From JBQTII01 sp052387905 (lineage in GTDB: Bacteria; Actinomycetota; Actinomycetes; Sporichthyales; Sporichthyaceae): a stretch of DNA of 32,054 bases. Under the pieces are notes generated by a model. That model saw only the letters and a list, made by a program, of their open reading frames with translations. It searched no databases and was not told the origin of the DNA. The stretch lies in assembly GCA_052387905.1 (NCBI GenBank), contig JBQTIR010000014.1, positions 1-32,054 of the forward strand, read 5' to 3'. This document shows, one piece after another, positions 17,207-25,242 of the stretch; position 1 is the first letter of the stretch, and every line of letters starts with the position of its first letter. A program made the position numbers and the translations under genes.

Positions 17207-17602
17207 GTGGAGGGTGACGTGGGCACACACGCAGGCGGTCGCAAGGCAGCACGGATGCTGGGGGCGGGCACGATCGCCTACAGCGTGGCCGCGATGGCCC
17301 GGCCCTCGATCTTCGCCAAGCCCTGCGGGCTGCTCGAAGTCGACGGGAGCGTGTCGCAGTCCAGCCGTCGCCTGATCACCGCGATCGCGGTCCGCGACAC
17401 GGTCGTCAGCCTGGGCATGGTCATCGGCCGCGGCCGCACCCGCCAGGTGGCCTGTGTGACCCGTGCGCTCTGTGACTACGGGGACGCTGCGGTGTTCGGC
17501 AGCAAGCTCACCGACCCGCGGGCGAGGAACAAGGTCGTGACAGTGGCCGCCGGGTGGGGCACGCTGTGCCTGTTGGCGGGCTTGGCGGCCGGTCGGCAGT
17601 AG
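17207..17602 (+). CDS. Small membrane protein of unknown function (DUF4267-like pattern)
   Basis: 131 residues from the GTG at 17207; a second in-frame GTG at 17219 follows GGAGGG at only 4 nt and is an alternative. Hydrophobic segments occur at about 16-36, 51-72 and 107-127. The middle part (AIAVRDTVVSLGMVIG, then ACVTRALCDYGDAAVFG) resembles the pattern of DUF4267-type membrane proteins; this is not a firm assignment. It is divergent from the 16785 gene with 77 bp between them, where TAGTCT (17178-17183) could be a -10. Confidence 0.72.
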   Translation: MEGDVGTHAGGRKAARMLGAGTIAYSVAAMARPSIFAKPCGLLEVDGSVSQSSRRLITAIAVRDTVVSLGMVIGRGRTRQVACVTRALCDYGDAAVFGSKLTDPRARNKVVTVAAGWGTLCLLAGLAAGRQ

Positions 17603-17620
17603 GGGTCGTCCCGGACCCCT
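17601..17620 (+). terminator. Hairpin overlapping the stop codon of the 17207 gene
   Basis: AGGGGTC-GTCCCG-GACCCCT, a perfect 7-bp stem that begins inside the TAG stop. It could end the transcript from the left and also limit read-through from the convergent gene at 17674. Confidence 0.5.
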
Positions 17621-17673
17621 TGATCACGGGTTCCGAAGTGATACGCGGGCGATGAAATCTGCGGTGGCCGGCG

Positions 17674-17994
17674 TCAGCCGACCTTGACGGGCTTGCGCAC
17701 CGGCGCGGTGGCCGCGGTGCGCGGAGCCGGCACGGTACGCACGACCACGGCAGGCGCGGCGATCGACCCCGTGCGGGCCAGGCGGGTGGTGGCGGTGGCG
17801 GAGCGAGAGATGACGCGGCCGGTACGACGGATGCCGTTGGAGATCGCCAGCACGGTGTTGTAGCTGGCGTAGGCCGCCAGCAGCAGGATCAGCACGGCGC
17901 CACCGAGGATGAGCCAGGTCCCGCTGTTGTAGACGGTCCCGTCCTCGGTCGCGAATGCGTAGTAGCCGTCGTAGATGCTGGTGATGGTGCCCAT
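17674..17994 (-). CDS. Small single-pass membrane protein, unknown
   Basis: 106 residues. A short N-terminal segment rich in Tyr and acidic residues (1-25), one transmembrane helix (about 26-50, GTWLILGGAVLILLLAAY), and a basic Arg/Pro/Ala-rich tail (55-106), so N-out/C-in by the positive-inside rule. The ATG at 17994 follows a G-rich stretch (AGGGGCGG). No family recognised. A possible ECF-type promoter lies 76 bp upstream, which would suggest an envelope-stress role if real. Confidence 0.65.
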   Translation of the reverse strand: MGTITSIYDGYYAFATEDGTVYNSGTWLILGGAVLILLLAAYASYNTVLAISNGIRRTGRVISRSATATTRLARTGSIAAPAVVVRTVPAPRTAATAPVRKPVKVG

Positions 17995-18069
17995 GACCCG
18001 CCCCTGACCTCACCGGGTGCAACCGGCTCGTCCTGTCATCGTCAGCATGGCGCCGACACTTGACACTCT

Positions 18070-18095
18070 GACGGCAGCCCTACCAGAACGGTTCC
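18070..18095 (-). promoter_or_regulatory. Possible ECF-sigma-type promoter of the 17674 gene
   Basis: On the minus strand GGAACC (18090-18095) and CGTC (18070-18073) are 16 bp apart, matching the GGAAC...CGTC form of SigE-like promoters. The start point would be near 18063, about 69 nt before the ATG. Such short motifs can occur by chance. Confidence 0.3.
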
Positions 18096-18182
18096 GGATT
18101 CGTGGTGGCTCTGACCGTTTGTCCTAGTTCAGATCATCCGTTCGGCCCATGCCCAGCCGCCACGCCGGTCAGCGCAGCGTAT

Positions 18183-18269
18183 TCACTCCCACTCGCCCTG
18201 TGCCGAGCGCAGCGGCGGCCTCACTCCCACTCGCCAGTCCCGAGCGCGGCGAGGGCCTCACTCCCACTC
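18183..18269 (-). repeat. Tandem repeat derived from the guaA 3' end
   Basis: TCACTCCCACTC occurs at 18183-18194, 18221-18232 and 18258-18269, with periods of 38 and 37 bp and similar spacer sequence (GAGCGC core). On the minus strand each copy reads GAGTGGGAGTGA, the last codons (Glu-Trp-Glu-stop) of guaA; only the copy at 18258 is the real end. It looks like serial duplication of the gene terminus. Confidence 0.75.
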
Positions 18270-19841
18270 AATGGTGCCCGGGGGCTTGCTGGTGACGTCG
18301 AGGGTGACGCGGTTGATCTCGCGGACCTCGTTGGTGATCCGGGTGGAGATCTTGGCGAGCACGTCGTAGGGGACGCGGGACCAGTCGGCGGTCATGGCAT
18401 CCTCGGAACTGACGGGGCGTAAGACAACGGGGTGACCGTAGGTGCGTCCGTCGCCCTGCACCCCGACCGAGCGCACGTCGGCGAGCAGCACGACCGGGCA
18501 CTGCCAGATCTCGCGGTCCAGGCCGGCGAGGGAGAGTTCCTCGCGGGCGATCGCGTCGGCCTCGCGCAGGATGTCCAGGCGTTCGGCGGTGACCTCACCG
18601 ATGATGCGGATGCCCAGGCCGGGGCCGGGGAACGGCTGGCGCCAGACGATCTCGGGGGGCAGCCCGAGTTCTTCGCCGACGCGGCGGACCTCGTCCTTGA
18701 ACAGCGCGCGCAGCGGTTCGACGAGGGCGAACTGCAGATCGTCGGGCAGCCCGCCGACGTTGTGGTGGCTCTTGATGTTCGCGGCGCCCTCGCCGCCGCC
18801 GGACTCCACGACGTCGGGGTAGAGCGTGCCTTGCACGAGGAAGTCGACGCTCTGCCCGTGCTCGCCGGCATCGGCGACGACCTCCCGGGCGGCCTGCTCG
18901 AAGACCCGGATGAACTCGCGGCCGATCACCTTGCGCTTGATCTCGGGGTCGGTGACGCCGGCCAGGGCGTCCAGGAAACGCTCCTGGGCGTCGACGACCT
19001 TGAGCTTCACGCCCGTGGAGGCGACGAAGTCGCGTTCAACCTGCGTGGCCTCGCCCTTGCGCAGCAGGCCGTGGTCGACGAAGACGCAGGTGAGCTGGTC
19101 CCCCACCGCACGCTGCACGAGCGCCGCAGCGACCGCGGAGTCCACGCCGCCGGAGAGCCCGCACACCAGGCGGCCGGTGCCGACCTTGGCGCGGATCGCG
19201 GAGACGGTGTCGGTGACGATGTTGGTCATGGTCCACGTCGAGCGGATGCCGGCGACCTCGTGCAGGAAGCGCTCGAGGGTCGCCTGGCCGTGCGCGGTGT
19301 GCAGGACCTCAGGGTGGTACTGGACACCGGCCAGGCGCCGGGCGCGGTCCTCGAACGCGGCAACCGGGGCGCCGGCCGAGGAGGCGAGCACGTCGAACCC
19401 CGGGGGGGCGGCGTGCACCGCGTCGCCGTGGCTCATCCAGACGGTCTGCTGCTCGGGCTGGCCGGCGAGCAGCTGGCCACCTTCGCCGGTGACGCGCAAG
19501 ACCGTCCCACCGAACTCACTCAGCCCGGTGCGCGCGACGTCACCGCCGAGCGCCGCCGCCATCGCCTGGAAGCCGTAGCAGATGCCGAACACCGGCACCC
19601 CGGCCTCGAACAGCGCCGGATCGATCACCGGGGCACCCTCGGCGTAGACCGAACTCGGCCCGCCGGAGAGCACGATAGCCGCCGGGCCCTTGTCGAGCAT
19701 TGCCTGCAACGACATCGTGTGCGGCACGACCTCGGAGTAGACCTTGGCCTCGCGCACCCGCCGGGCGATCAATTGCGCGTACTGCGCCCCGAAGTCCACG
19801 ACCAGCACGGTCTGGTCCATCGCACTGATCTGTTCGCTCAC
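18258..19841 (-). CDS. guaA: GMP synthase (glutamine-hydrolysing)
   Basis: Aminates XMP to GMP with glutamine and ATP, the step after GuaB. 527 residues from the GTG at 19841 (GGGAG just upstream); an ATG at 19820 is an alternative, and the frame is open to 19895. The class I glutaminase domain has Cys88 (GICYGFQ), His176 and Glu178 (YHPEV). The ATP pyrophosphatase domain has the P-loop SGGVDS (230-235), and the C-terminal dimerisation domain ends VTSKPPGTIEWE. All catalytic residues are intact. It is divergent from the photolyase-like gene with 71 bp between the starts. Confidence 0.97.
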   Translation of the reverse strand: MSEQISAMDQTVLVVDFGAQYAQLIARRVREAKVYSEVVPHTMSLQAMLDKGPAAIVLSGGPSSVYAEGAPVIDPALFEAGVPVFGICYGFQAMAAALGGDVARTGLSEFGGTVLRVTGEGGQLLAGQPEQQTVWMSHGDAVHAAPPGFDVLASSAGAPVAAFEDRARRLAGVQYHPEVLHTAHGQATLERFLHEVAGIRSTWTMTNIVTDTVSAIRAKVGTGRLVCGLSGGVDSAVAAALVQRAVGDQLTCVFVDHGLLRKGEATQVERDFVASTGVKLKVVDAQERFLDALAGVTDPEIKRKVIGREFIRVFEQAAREVVADAGEHGQSVDFLVQGTLYPDVVESGGGEGAANIKSHHNVGGLPDDLQFALVEPLRALFKDEVRRVGEELGLPPEIVWRQPFPGPGLGIRIIGEVTAERLDILREADAIAREELSLAGLDREIWQCPVVLLADVRSVGVQGDGRTYGHPVVLRPVSSEDAMTADWSRVPYDVLAKISTRITNEVREINRVTLDVTSKPPGTIEWE

Positions 19842-19894
19842 GCCGCTCCCACCGCATCCACGCGGCCCCCTCGGACCACCGGCCGATCCTCCCA

Positions 19895-19909
19895 CGCACG
19901 TACTGTGCG
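19895..19909. promoter_or_regulatory. Inverted repeat and -10 hexamer ahead of the photolyase-like gene
   Basis: CGCAC-GTACT-GTGCG is a 5-bp inverted repeat directly before the GTG start at 19913. It contains TACTGT (19901-19906), a TANNNT hexamer ending 6 nt before the start, so the gene is probably leaderless and the inverted repeat would overlap the RNA polymerase site, as a repressor operator would. It also lies in the guaA upstream region. Confidence 0.35.
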
Positions 19910-19912
19910 CCC

Positions 19913-21409
19913 GTGACCGCGCGTGTGCACCGATGGCTGTTCGCCGACCAGCTCGGGCCGCACTTCCTCGACGACGCCGACGATCCCGGCGGCGCGCCCG
20001 TCCTGCTGGTCGAGTCCCGCTCCGCGTTCGCCCGACGCCGCTTCCACCGCCAGAAGGCGCACCTGGTGCTCTCGGCGATCCGCCACCGCGCTGCCGAACT
20101 CGGCGACCGGGCGGTCCACCTGCGCACCGCGACCTACCGCCAGGCCCTCGACGACCTCGGCGGGCCGATCCAGATCTGCGCCCCGACCACGCGGGCCGCG
20201 CGGGCTTTCGTCGACTCCCGACCTGACGTCGAGGTCTTGCCCGAACGCGGCTTTGTCACCGCGCCGGCGGACTTCGCACGCTGGGCAGCCGGTCGCGGTG
20301 GACGGCGCCTACTGCTGGAGGACTTCTACCGCGACACCCGCCGCCGGACGGGGGTGTTGATGGACGGCGCCGAGCCGGCCGGCGGGCGCTGGAACTACGA
20401 CGAGCTCAACCGCGAACCGCCGCCGAAGGTGGCGACCTTGCCCCTACCGGCCCCGTGGTGGCCCGAAGAGGACGAGATCGACGCCGAGGTGCGCACGGAC
20501 CTCGATTCCTGGGAGGCCGCCGGGGATGTTCGCTTCGTCGGCCGCGACGGCCCGCGGCGCTTTGCGGTCACGGCGACCGAGGCGCAGTCCGCACTCGAGC
20601 ACTTTCTCGATCAACGCCTCTCCTGCTTCGGCCGGTGGGAGGACGCGATGTTGGACGAGGACGACGTCATGGCGCACTCGTTGCTCTCCGCTCCGCTCAA
20701 CCTCGGCCTGCTCGACCCGCTCGCCGTCGCCCAGGCTGCCGAGGAGCGCTACCGGTCCGGCCTGGCCGAGCTGGCCTCGGTCGAGGGCTTCGTGCGCCAG
20801 ATCATCGGCTGGCGCGATTACATCTGGCACCTGTATTGGCACCTCGGGCCCGACTACCGCACCCGCAACGCCCTCGACGCGCACGAGCCGGTACCGGACT
20901 GGCTGTGGGATCTCGATGCCGACGCCGTGAACGCGCGTTGCCTGTCCGCCGTGCTGCGCCAGGTCCGCGACACCGGCTGGACCCATCACATCCCGCGGCT
21001 GATGGTGCTCGGGAACTGGGCCTTGCAACGCGGCATCGATCCGGCTCAGCTGACCGACTGGTTCCACCACAGTTTCGTCGACGGCTACGAATGGGTGATG
21101 GAGGGCAACGTCATCGGGATGAGTCAGCACGCCGACGGCGGGCTGCTGGCGACCAAGCCCTACGCCGCCGGGGGCGCCTACCTGAACCGGATGAGCGATT
21201 ACTGCCGCGGGTGCACGTACAACCCGAAGATCCGCGTCGGCCCCCAGGCCTGCCCGTTCACCGCGGGCTACTGGTCGTTCCTGCACCGCACCCGGACGCA
21301 ACTGACGGGCAATCAGCGGATGCGGCAACCGCTGGCGGGGTTGGATCGTCTCAGCGACCTCGACGCTCTCCTTGAGCAGGAACGCGGGCGCGGAACCGCG
21401 CCACCATAA
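19913..21409 (+). CDS. Iron-sulfur bacterial cryptochrome / (6-4) photolyase-related protein (PhrB/CryB class)
   Basis: FAD-dependent light-driven DNA repair enzyme or photoreceptor, 498 residues. It begins HRWLFADQLGPHFLD, typical of the deoxyribodipyrimidine photolyase-related family, with an antenna-type N-terminal domain (5-130) and a helical FAD domain (about 220-460). The motif HHIPRLMVLGNWAL (358-371) and WRDYIWHLYW (300-309) lie in the FAD region. Four Cys (343, 431, 434, 447) have the arrangement of the [4Fe-4S] ligands of Agrobacterium PhrB, so a cluster is expected. Members repair (6-4) photoproducts or act as cryptochromes; which applies cannot be told here. Start GTG at 19913, probably leaderless. 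Its 3' end overlaps the convergent ccdA-like gene by 59 bp. Confidence 0.92.
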   Translation: MTARVHRWLFADQLGPHFLDDADDPGGAPVLLVESRSAFARRRFHRQKAHLVLSAIRHRAAELGDRAVHLRTATYRQALDDLGGPIQICAPTTRAARAFVDSRPDVEVLPERGFVTAPADFARWAAGRGGRRLLLEDFYRDTRRRTGVLMDGAEPAGGRWNYDELNREPPPKVATLPLPAPWWPEEDEIDAEVRTDLDSWEAAGDVRFVGRDGPRRFAVTATEAQSALEHFLDQRLSCFGRWEDAMLDEDDVMAHSLLSAPLNLGLLDPLAVAQAAEERYRSGLAELASVEGFVRQIIGWRDYIWHLYWHLGPDYRTRNALDAHEPVPDWLWDLDADAVNARCLSAVLRQVRDTGWTHHIPRLMVLGNWALQRGIDPAQLTDWFHHSFVDGYEWVMEGNVIGMSQHADGGLLATKPYAAGGAYLNRMSDYCRGCTYNPKIRVGPQACPFTAGYWSFLHRTRTQLTGNQRMRQPLAGLDRLSDLDALLEQERGRGTAPP

Positions 21410-22235
21410 GGGCAACGAGGATGAGCGCGACCCCCCCAGCGACGACCACGATCGTCGCGGTGCCGAGCCCGTCTATCCAGGTGGTGACGTCGCCGGAGAC
21501 GTCACCCACGAAGGAGATCGGGCCCTCGGCGGGGTCGCCGCCGTTGTTCAGGCGCAGTTCGTAGTACCCGTAGTAGAAGACGTAGGAGCCGGCCAGGATC
21601 GCCAGGACCCCGGCGGTCTTGTTCACGTACGGCAGTACCTTGCGAATCCGCGCGAGCATGCCCTGCTGCGCAGTCGCCACCACGACGGTGAGCACGACCA
21701 GCACCGAGGCCATGCCGGCGGTGTAGGCGACGAAGACCAGCAGCCCCGCGCCGGCGCCGTCGTTGGAGAACGTGCTGACCACCGCGACCAGGAACGCGGG
21801 AATGGTGCAGGACAGCGACACCGTGGCGTAGGAGACCCCGAACCAGAACATCGCCATCGGGCCCGTGCCCTTACCTGCGCGGCTGACCCGCGGCAGCCGG
21901 ATCTTCGGCGTCCAGCCCCGGAGCATGGCCAACCCGATCGGCACCAGCGCAGCGCCGATCACCAGGGTCAGCCAGGGGGTGTACTCCTGCACGGTGACGG
22001 CGGTCTGACTGATCAGCAGGCCGGCGATTCCGAACACCAGGACGAAACCGGCCACGACGCAGGCCGCTACCGCAGCGGCCCGGCCGACCGCCGCCACCGG
22101 TCCGCGCCGCGAGTCGGCGTCGTCGTCCCCGGCCAGGAACAGCCCGAGGTAGGCGGGCAGCAGCGCGAAGCCGCACGGATTGAACGCCGCGACGGTACCG
22201 GCGCTGAAGGCGAAGCCCAGCGGCGCGTCGGACAT
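21351..22235 (-). CDS. ccdA: CcdA/DsbD-family thiol-disulfide membrane transporter
   Basis: Carries electrons from cytoplasmic thioredoxin across the membrane to extracytoplasmic thiol proteins. 294 residues with about six to eight hydrophobic segments. The two redox-active membrane cysteines of the family are present: Cys21 in FNPCGFALLPAYL and Cys143 in SLSCTIPAFL. The ATG at 22235 has GGGAGGG 7 nt upstream. The C-terminal region (about 215-294) forms an extra loop and helix beyond the minimal CcdA core. It lies 76 nt after the thioredoxin-like lipoprotein gene, its probable partner. No cytochrome c maturation genes are in view, so a general disulfide role is as likely as heme ligation. Confidence 0.9.
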   Translation of the reverse strand: MSDAPLGFAFSAGTVAAFNPCGFALLPAYLGLFLAGDDDADSRRGPVAAVGRAAAVAACVVAGFVLVFGIAGLLISQTAVTVQEYTPWLTLVIGAALVPIGLAMLRGWTPKIRLPRVSRAGKGTGPMAMFWFGVSYATVSLSCTIPAFLVAVVSTFSNDGAGAGLLVFVAYTAGMASVLVVLTVVVATAQQGMLARIRKVLPYVNKTAGVLAILAGSYVFYYGYYELRLNNGGDPAEGPISFVGDVSGDVTTWIDGLGTATIVVVAGGVALILVALMVARFRARVPAQGERRGR

Positions 22236-22311
22236 GGCTGAGCCCTCCCCTTGCCATCGGTACGGATTGACCTCAGAACGGATCCGGCGGGGGCGCCGAC
22301 GGAAGCCTCGA

Positions 22312-23085
22312 TCAGGCTTGTGCGGCCTCGCGGATCGCGACCGCGTCGAACTCGCGGAACGCGGTCTTGGTGACCTTGCCCGCGGGGTTGAGCACGATCA
22401 CGGTCGGCTGGTTGGTGACCCGAAAGTGCACCCAGGACTTCCCCGAGGAGTCCCAGACCATCTTCAGTCCGGCGGTCTTGGTTTCGGCGAGGAACCCCTC
22501 GGCCTGGTCGAGGTCGTCCTGTGCGCCGAGGCCGATGACCTCGATGTCGTCGCCGTACTTGGCCTGGAAGTCGAGGACCTTGGGGGCCTCGGCCTTGCAG
22601 AACGGGCAGTGCGGGGCCCAGAACCACAGCAACGTGGGCTTGCCGGCGACCGCGAGCGAGCGCAGGTCGATGCTCTGCCCGGTCGCGACCTGGACCACGG
22701 AGATGTCCGGGAGCGCGTCGCGCACCGACGGCCCGGCCGGTGCCGGGGCGGGCGCCGGCTTCGGGGCCGGCGCCTGCTTGGGGTTCTCGGCCAGCTTGGG
22801 GTTCTCGGCCTGCTTCGGCGCCGTCGCAGCATCGGTGGCGCCCTGCTTCGGCTCGCTCTCCACCTCCGGAGCGTCGATCTTGGCCGGCTCAGCGGCTACC
22901 TTGTCCTTGGCCGTCTCGAGCGCGGCCGCCACATCGGAGACCGAGTCCGCGACGCCGGTCTGCACGGCGGGCGCCACCGGGGCATCGGCCTGGTCGGCGT
23001 CGCCGCTGCCGCAGGCTGTCAACGTCAACGAGGCCGCCGCGACGACGACCGTGAGCCGGACCCGCGTACTTGAATGCCATGCCAT
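22312..23085 (-). CDS. Thioredoxin-fold (TlpA/DsbF-like) lipoprotein
   Basis: Extracytoplasmic thiol-disulfide oxidoreductase, 257 residues from the ATG at 23085 (AAGGAG 8 nt upstream). A lipoprotein signal peptide ends at the lipobox LTAC (Cys25). Residues 26-118 form a Pro/Ala/Lys linker with repeated AENPK units (93-104) and a KPAPAPAPAG run. The thioredoxin domain (121-252) has FWAPHCPFC with the active pair Cys160/Cys163, and the cis-Pro loop NQPTV with Pro227. The FWAP-C-x-x-C-xxEAP signature is that of mycobacterial DsbE (MPT53) and DsbF, also found near CcdA-like genes. An upstream in-frame extension to 23229 has no signal-peptide character and was rejected. The pair with ccdA suggests CcdA keeps it reduced. 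Confidence 0.93.
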   Translation of the reverse strand: MAWHSSTRVRLTVVVAAASLTLTACGSGDADQADAPVAPAVQTGVADSVSDVAAALETAKDKVAAEPAKIDAPEVESEPKQGATDAATAPKQAENPKLAENPKQAPAPKPAPAPAPAGPSVRDALPDISVVQVATGQSIDLRSLAVAGKPTLLWFWAPHCPFCKAEAPKVLDFQAKYGDDIEVIGLGAQDDLDQAEGFLAETKTAGLKMVWDSSGKSWVHFRVTNQPTVIVLNPAGKVTKTAFREFDAVAIREAAQA

Positions 23086-23532
23086 CGCCGTACTCCTTCG
23101 CGTCAGCGGGCGCTGTGCCCGTCGTCGATCTGCCTTGAGGCTACGGGTGCACGCACCAAGCAGCGACCCCGAAGCGGCCGTGGTCGCCGTTCCGTAAGAA
23201 GTGCCGGCAGAGACCGGAGTCGCTGCCACCGCAGATCACAATTCAGGATGAATCGGTGAACCGCCCCGACCGGGGCGTGACCTTTTCCAAACCCTCTCGT
23301 TGGTCTGTTTACCGTCGCAGGCAAGTGAGCGCCGCCGGTAGCGAGGCTGCAAAGCCGCCGCCGCCGTGGTCGACCGCCCCTGCGACCGGCGGTGAGAGCA
23401 GCTCCGCGCGCCCCTGGGCGCACCCGGAGCGCCGGCCGCCGCACCGAGGTGCTCGGCCCGGGGCTCGTCCCAGGACCGAGCACCTCTTGCGTTGCCCGCA
23501 CCGCGTTGACGTACGAGCTCGTTCGGGGCCGA
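23086..23532. other. Intergenic region between glpD 3' end and the lipoprotein gene
   Basis: 447 bp without a convincing gene. It contains a perfect CGCCCCG-AC-CGGGGCG stem (23262-23277) followed on the plus strand by CCTTTTCC, and the larger inverted repeat at 23446-23486. The promoter of the lipoprotein gene must lie in its left part; no clear hexamers were found. No riboswitch consensus was recognised. Confidence 0.55.
23446..23486 (-). terminator. Probable glpD terminator
   Basis: 11-bp exact arms GAGGTGCTCGG (23446-23456) and CCGAGCACCTC (23476-23486), with further pairing possible in the 19-nt interior. It starts 47 nt after the glpD stop. No U-tract follows on the minus strand. Confidence 0.6.
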
Positions 23533-25242
23533 TCAGCGGACCGGGACGATGTCCGGAGCGCCCATTCGGGCGGCGTCGGCGGTGTGGTCGTCGGGCTGGT
23601 CCTGGGATTCGCGCTCGGCCGCGACCCGGGCCCGGTAGTACTCGACCTCAACGGCGGTCTGCTCGTCGGTCCAACCCAGGACCGGGGCCATCAACGCGGC
23701 AATCTCCTCGGCGGCGCCTAGCCCGCGGTCGAAGGTCTCGACCGAGATCCGGGTGCGCCGAGTGACGACGTCGTCGAGGTGGCGGGCGCCCTCGTACATC
23801 GCGGCGTAGACGACCTCGGCCCGCAGGTGATCATCCGCGCCGGTGAGCGGCTCGAGCAGCGTCGGGTCGGTCCGGGCCAGCGCCAGGACCTGATCGACCT
23901 CCGCGCCGTAGCGGTGCAGCAGGTGCTCAACCCGCGCGACGTGCAACCCCGCGGCCGTCGCGATGCGCTCGCGGGAGTTCCAGGCGGCCTGGTACCCGGC
24001 GGCGCCGAGCAACGGGATCCGCTCGGTGCACGACGGGGGAACCAGGTCGGCGAGGCCGTGCACGGCGGCGTCGACCGCGTCCCTGGCCATCACCCGGTAG
24101 GTCGTGTACTTGCCACCGGCAACCACGACCAGACCCGGCACGGGGCAGGCCACCACGTGTTCCCGGGAGAGCGCGGAGGAGTTCTCCGACTCCCCCGCCA
24201 GCAGCGGACGCAGCCCCGCGTAGACGCCCTGCACGTCCGCGCGCTCCAGCGGCCGCGCGAGCCACGTGTTGGCCTGCGCGAGCAGGTAGTCGATGTCCTT
24301 GGCGCTCGCGGCGGGGTGCGCCTTGTCCAGGTCCCAGTCGGTGTCGGTGGTCCCGACGATCCAGTGCCGCTTCCAGGGAATGACGAACAGCACGCTGTTC
24401 GAGGTACGGGTGATGAAGCCGGTCGAGGAGTGGATCCGGTCCCGCGGCACCACCAGGTGCACGCCCTTGGACGCGCGCACGTGGAACTGCCCGCGCTCGC
24501 CGACGAGCGCCTGAATGTCGTCGGTCCACACGCCGGTCGCGTTCACGACCTGCCGCGCGCGGATCGTGGACTCCGCTCCGGTCTCGGTGTCGCGCACCCG
24601 CGCCCCGACCACGCGCTCGCCCTCGCGCAGGAACCCGATCACCCGCACCCGGGATGCGCAGTGGGCGCCGTAGGACGCGGCCGTGCGCACCAAGGTCATC
24701 GTGTGCCGCGCGTCATCGACCTGGGCATCCCAGTACTGGATGGCCCCGGTCAGGGAGTCCGGGCGCAGGGCGGGCGCCAGGCGCAGCGCCGCTCGCTTGG
24801 TCAGGTGACGGTGTCTCGGGACCCCGGACTGACCGGGCGCGGCCGCGGCCAGCGCGTCGTAGAGCGCAATCCCCGCACCCACGTACGCCCGCTCCCAGCC
24901 GCGGCGGGTGAGCGGGTACAGGAAGGGCACCGGACGCACCAGGTGCGGGGCGAGTTCGGTGAGCAGCAGGCGACGCTCCCGCAGCGCCTCGCGGACCAGC
25001 CCAAAGTCGAGCATCTCCAGGTAACGCAACCCGCCGTGGATGAGCTTGCTCGAACGCGACGAGGTTCCGGCCGCGAAGTCCCGGACGTCGACCAACCCCA
25101 CGTCGAGGCCGCGGGTGACGGCATCGAGCGCCGTCCCGGCCCCGACCACTCCGGCGCCCACGACCAGAATGTCGAGCTCCCCGTCGCCCAATGCCACGAT
25201 TGCGGCAGCGCGCTGCGCCGGCCCGAACTGTCCCGTCCCCAT
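23533..25242 (-). CDS. glpD: Glycerol-3-phosphate dehydrogenase, FAD-dependent, aerobic type
   Basis: Oxidises sn-glycerol 3-phosphate to dihydroxyacetone phosphate at the membrane and passes electrons to quinone. 569 residues, normal length. The FAD Rossmann motif VVGAGVVGAGTALDAVTRG is at 27-45, followed by the GlpD signature SSRSSKLIHGGLRYLE (61-76) and the substrate-site region with IPWKRHWIVGTTDTDWD in the middle; the C-terminal helical domain starts near 400. The ATG at 25242 is preceded by TACGCT ending 7 nt upstream, which fits a leaderless mRNA, though GGGGA could also act as a weak Shine-Dalgarno. A CRP-like site lies 27 bp upstream. No glpF or glpK is in the window. Confidence 0.96.
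   Translation of the reverse strand: MGTGQFGPAQRAAAIVALGDGELDILVVGAGVVGAGTALDAVTRGLDVGLVDVRDFAAGTSSRSSKLIHGGLRYLEMLDFGLVREALRERRLLLTELAPHLVRPVPFLYPLTRRGWERAYVGAGIALYDALAAAAPGQSGVPRHRHLTKRAALRLAPALRPDSLTGAIQYWDAQVDDARHTMTLVRTAASYGAHCASRVRVIGFLREGERVVGARVRDTETGAESTIRARQVVNATGVWTDDIQALVGERGQFHVRASKGVHLVVPRDRIHSSTGFITRTSNSVLFVIPWKRHWIVGTTDTDWDLDKAHPAASAKDIDYLLAQANTWLARPLERADVQGVYAGLRPLLAGESENSSALSREHVVACPVPGLVVVAGGKYTTYRVMARDAVDAAVHGLADLVPPSCTERIPLLGAAGYQAAWNSRERIATAAGLHVARVEHLLHRYGAEVDQVLALARTDPTLLEPLTGADDHLRAEVVYAAMYEGARHLDDVVTRRTRISVETFDRGLGAAEEIAALMAPVLGWTDEQTAVEVEYYRARVAAERESQDQPDDHTADAARMGAPDIVPVR

Noticed and set aside
18183..18269. Direct repeats as a CRISPR array
   Set aside because: Only three copies, the repeat is 12 bp with a similar rather than unique spacer, and it derives from the guaA terminus.
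19820..19895. Upstream extension of guaA to the first in-frame start
   Set aside because: The extra residues (Gly/Pro/Arg-rich) are not part of the family N-terminus, and the GTG at 19841 has a ribosome site.
23262..23277. Plus-strand intrinsic terminator (CGCCCCG-AC-CGGGGCG followed by CCTTTT)
   Set aside because: There is no plus-strand gene upstream for it to terminate; left as an unexplained hairpin inside the intergenic region.
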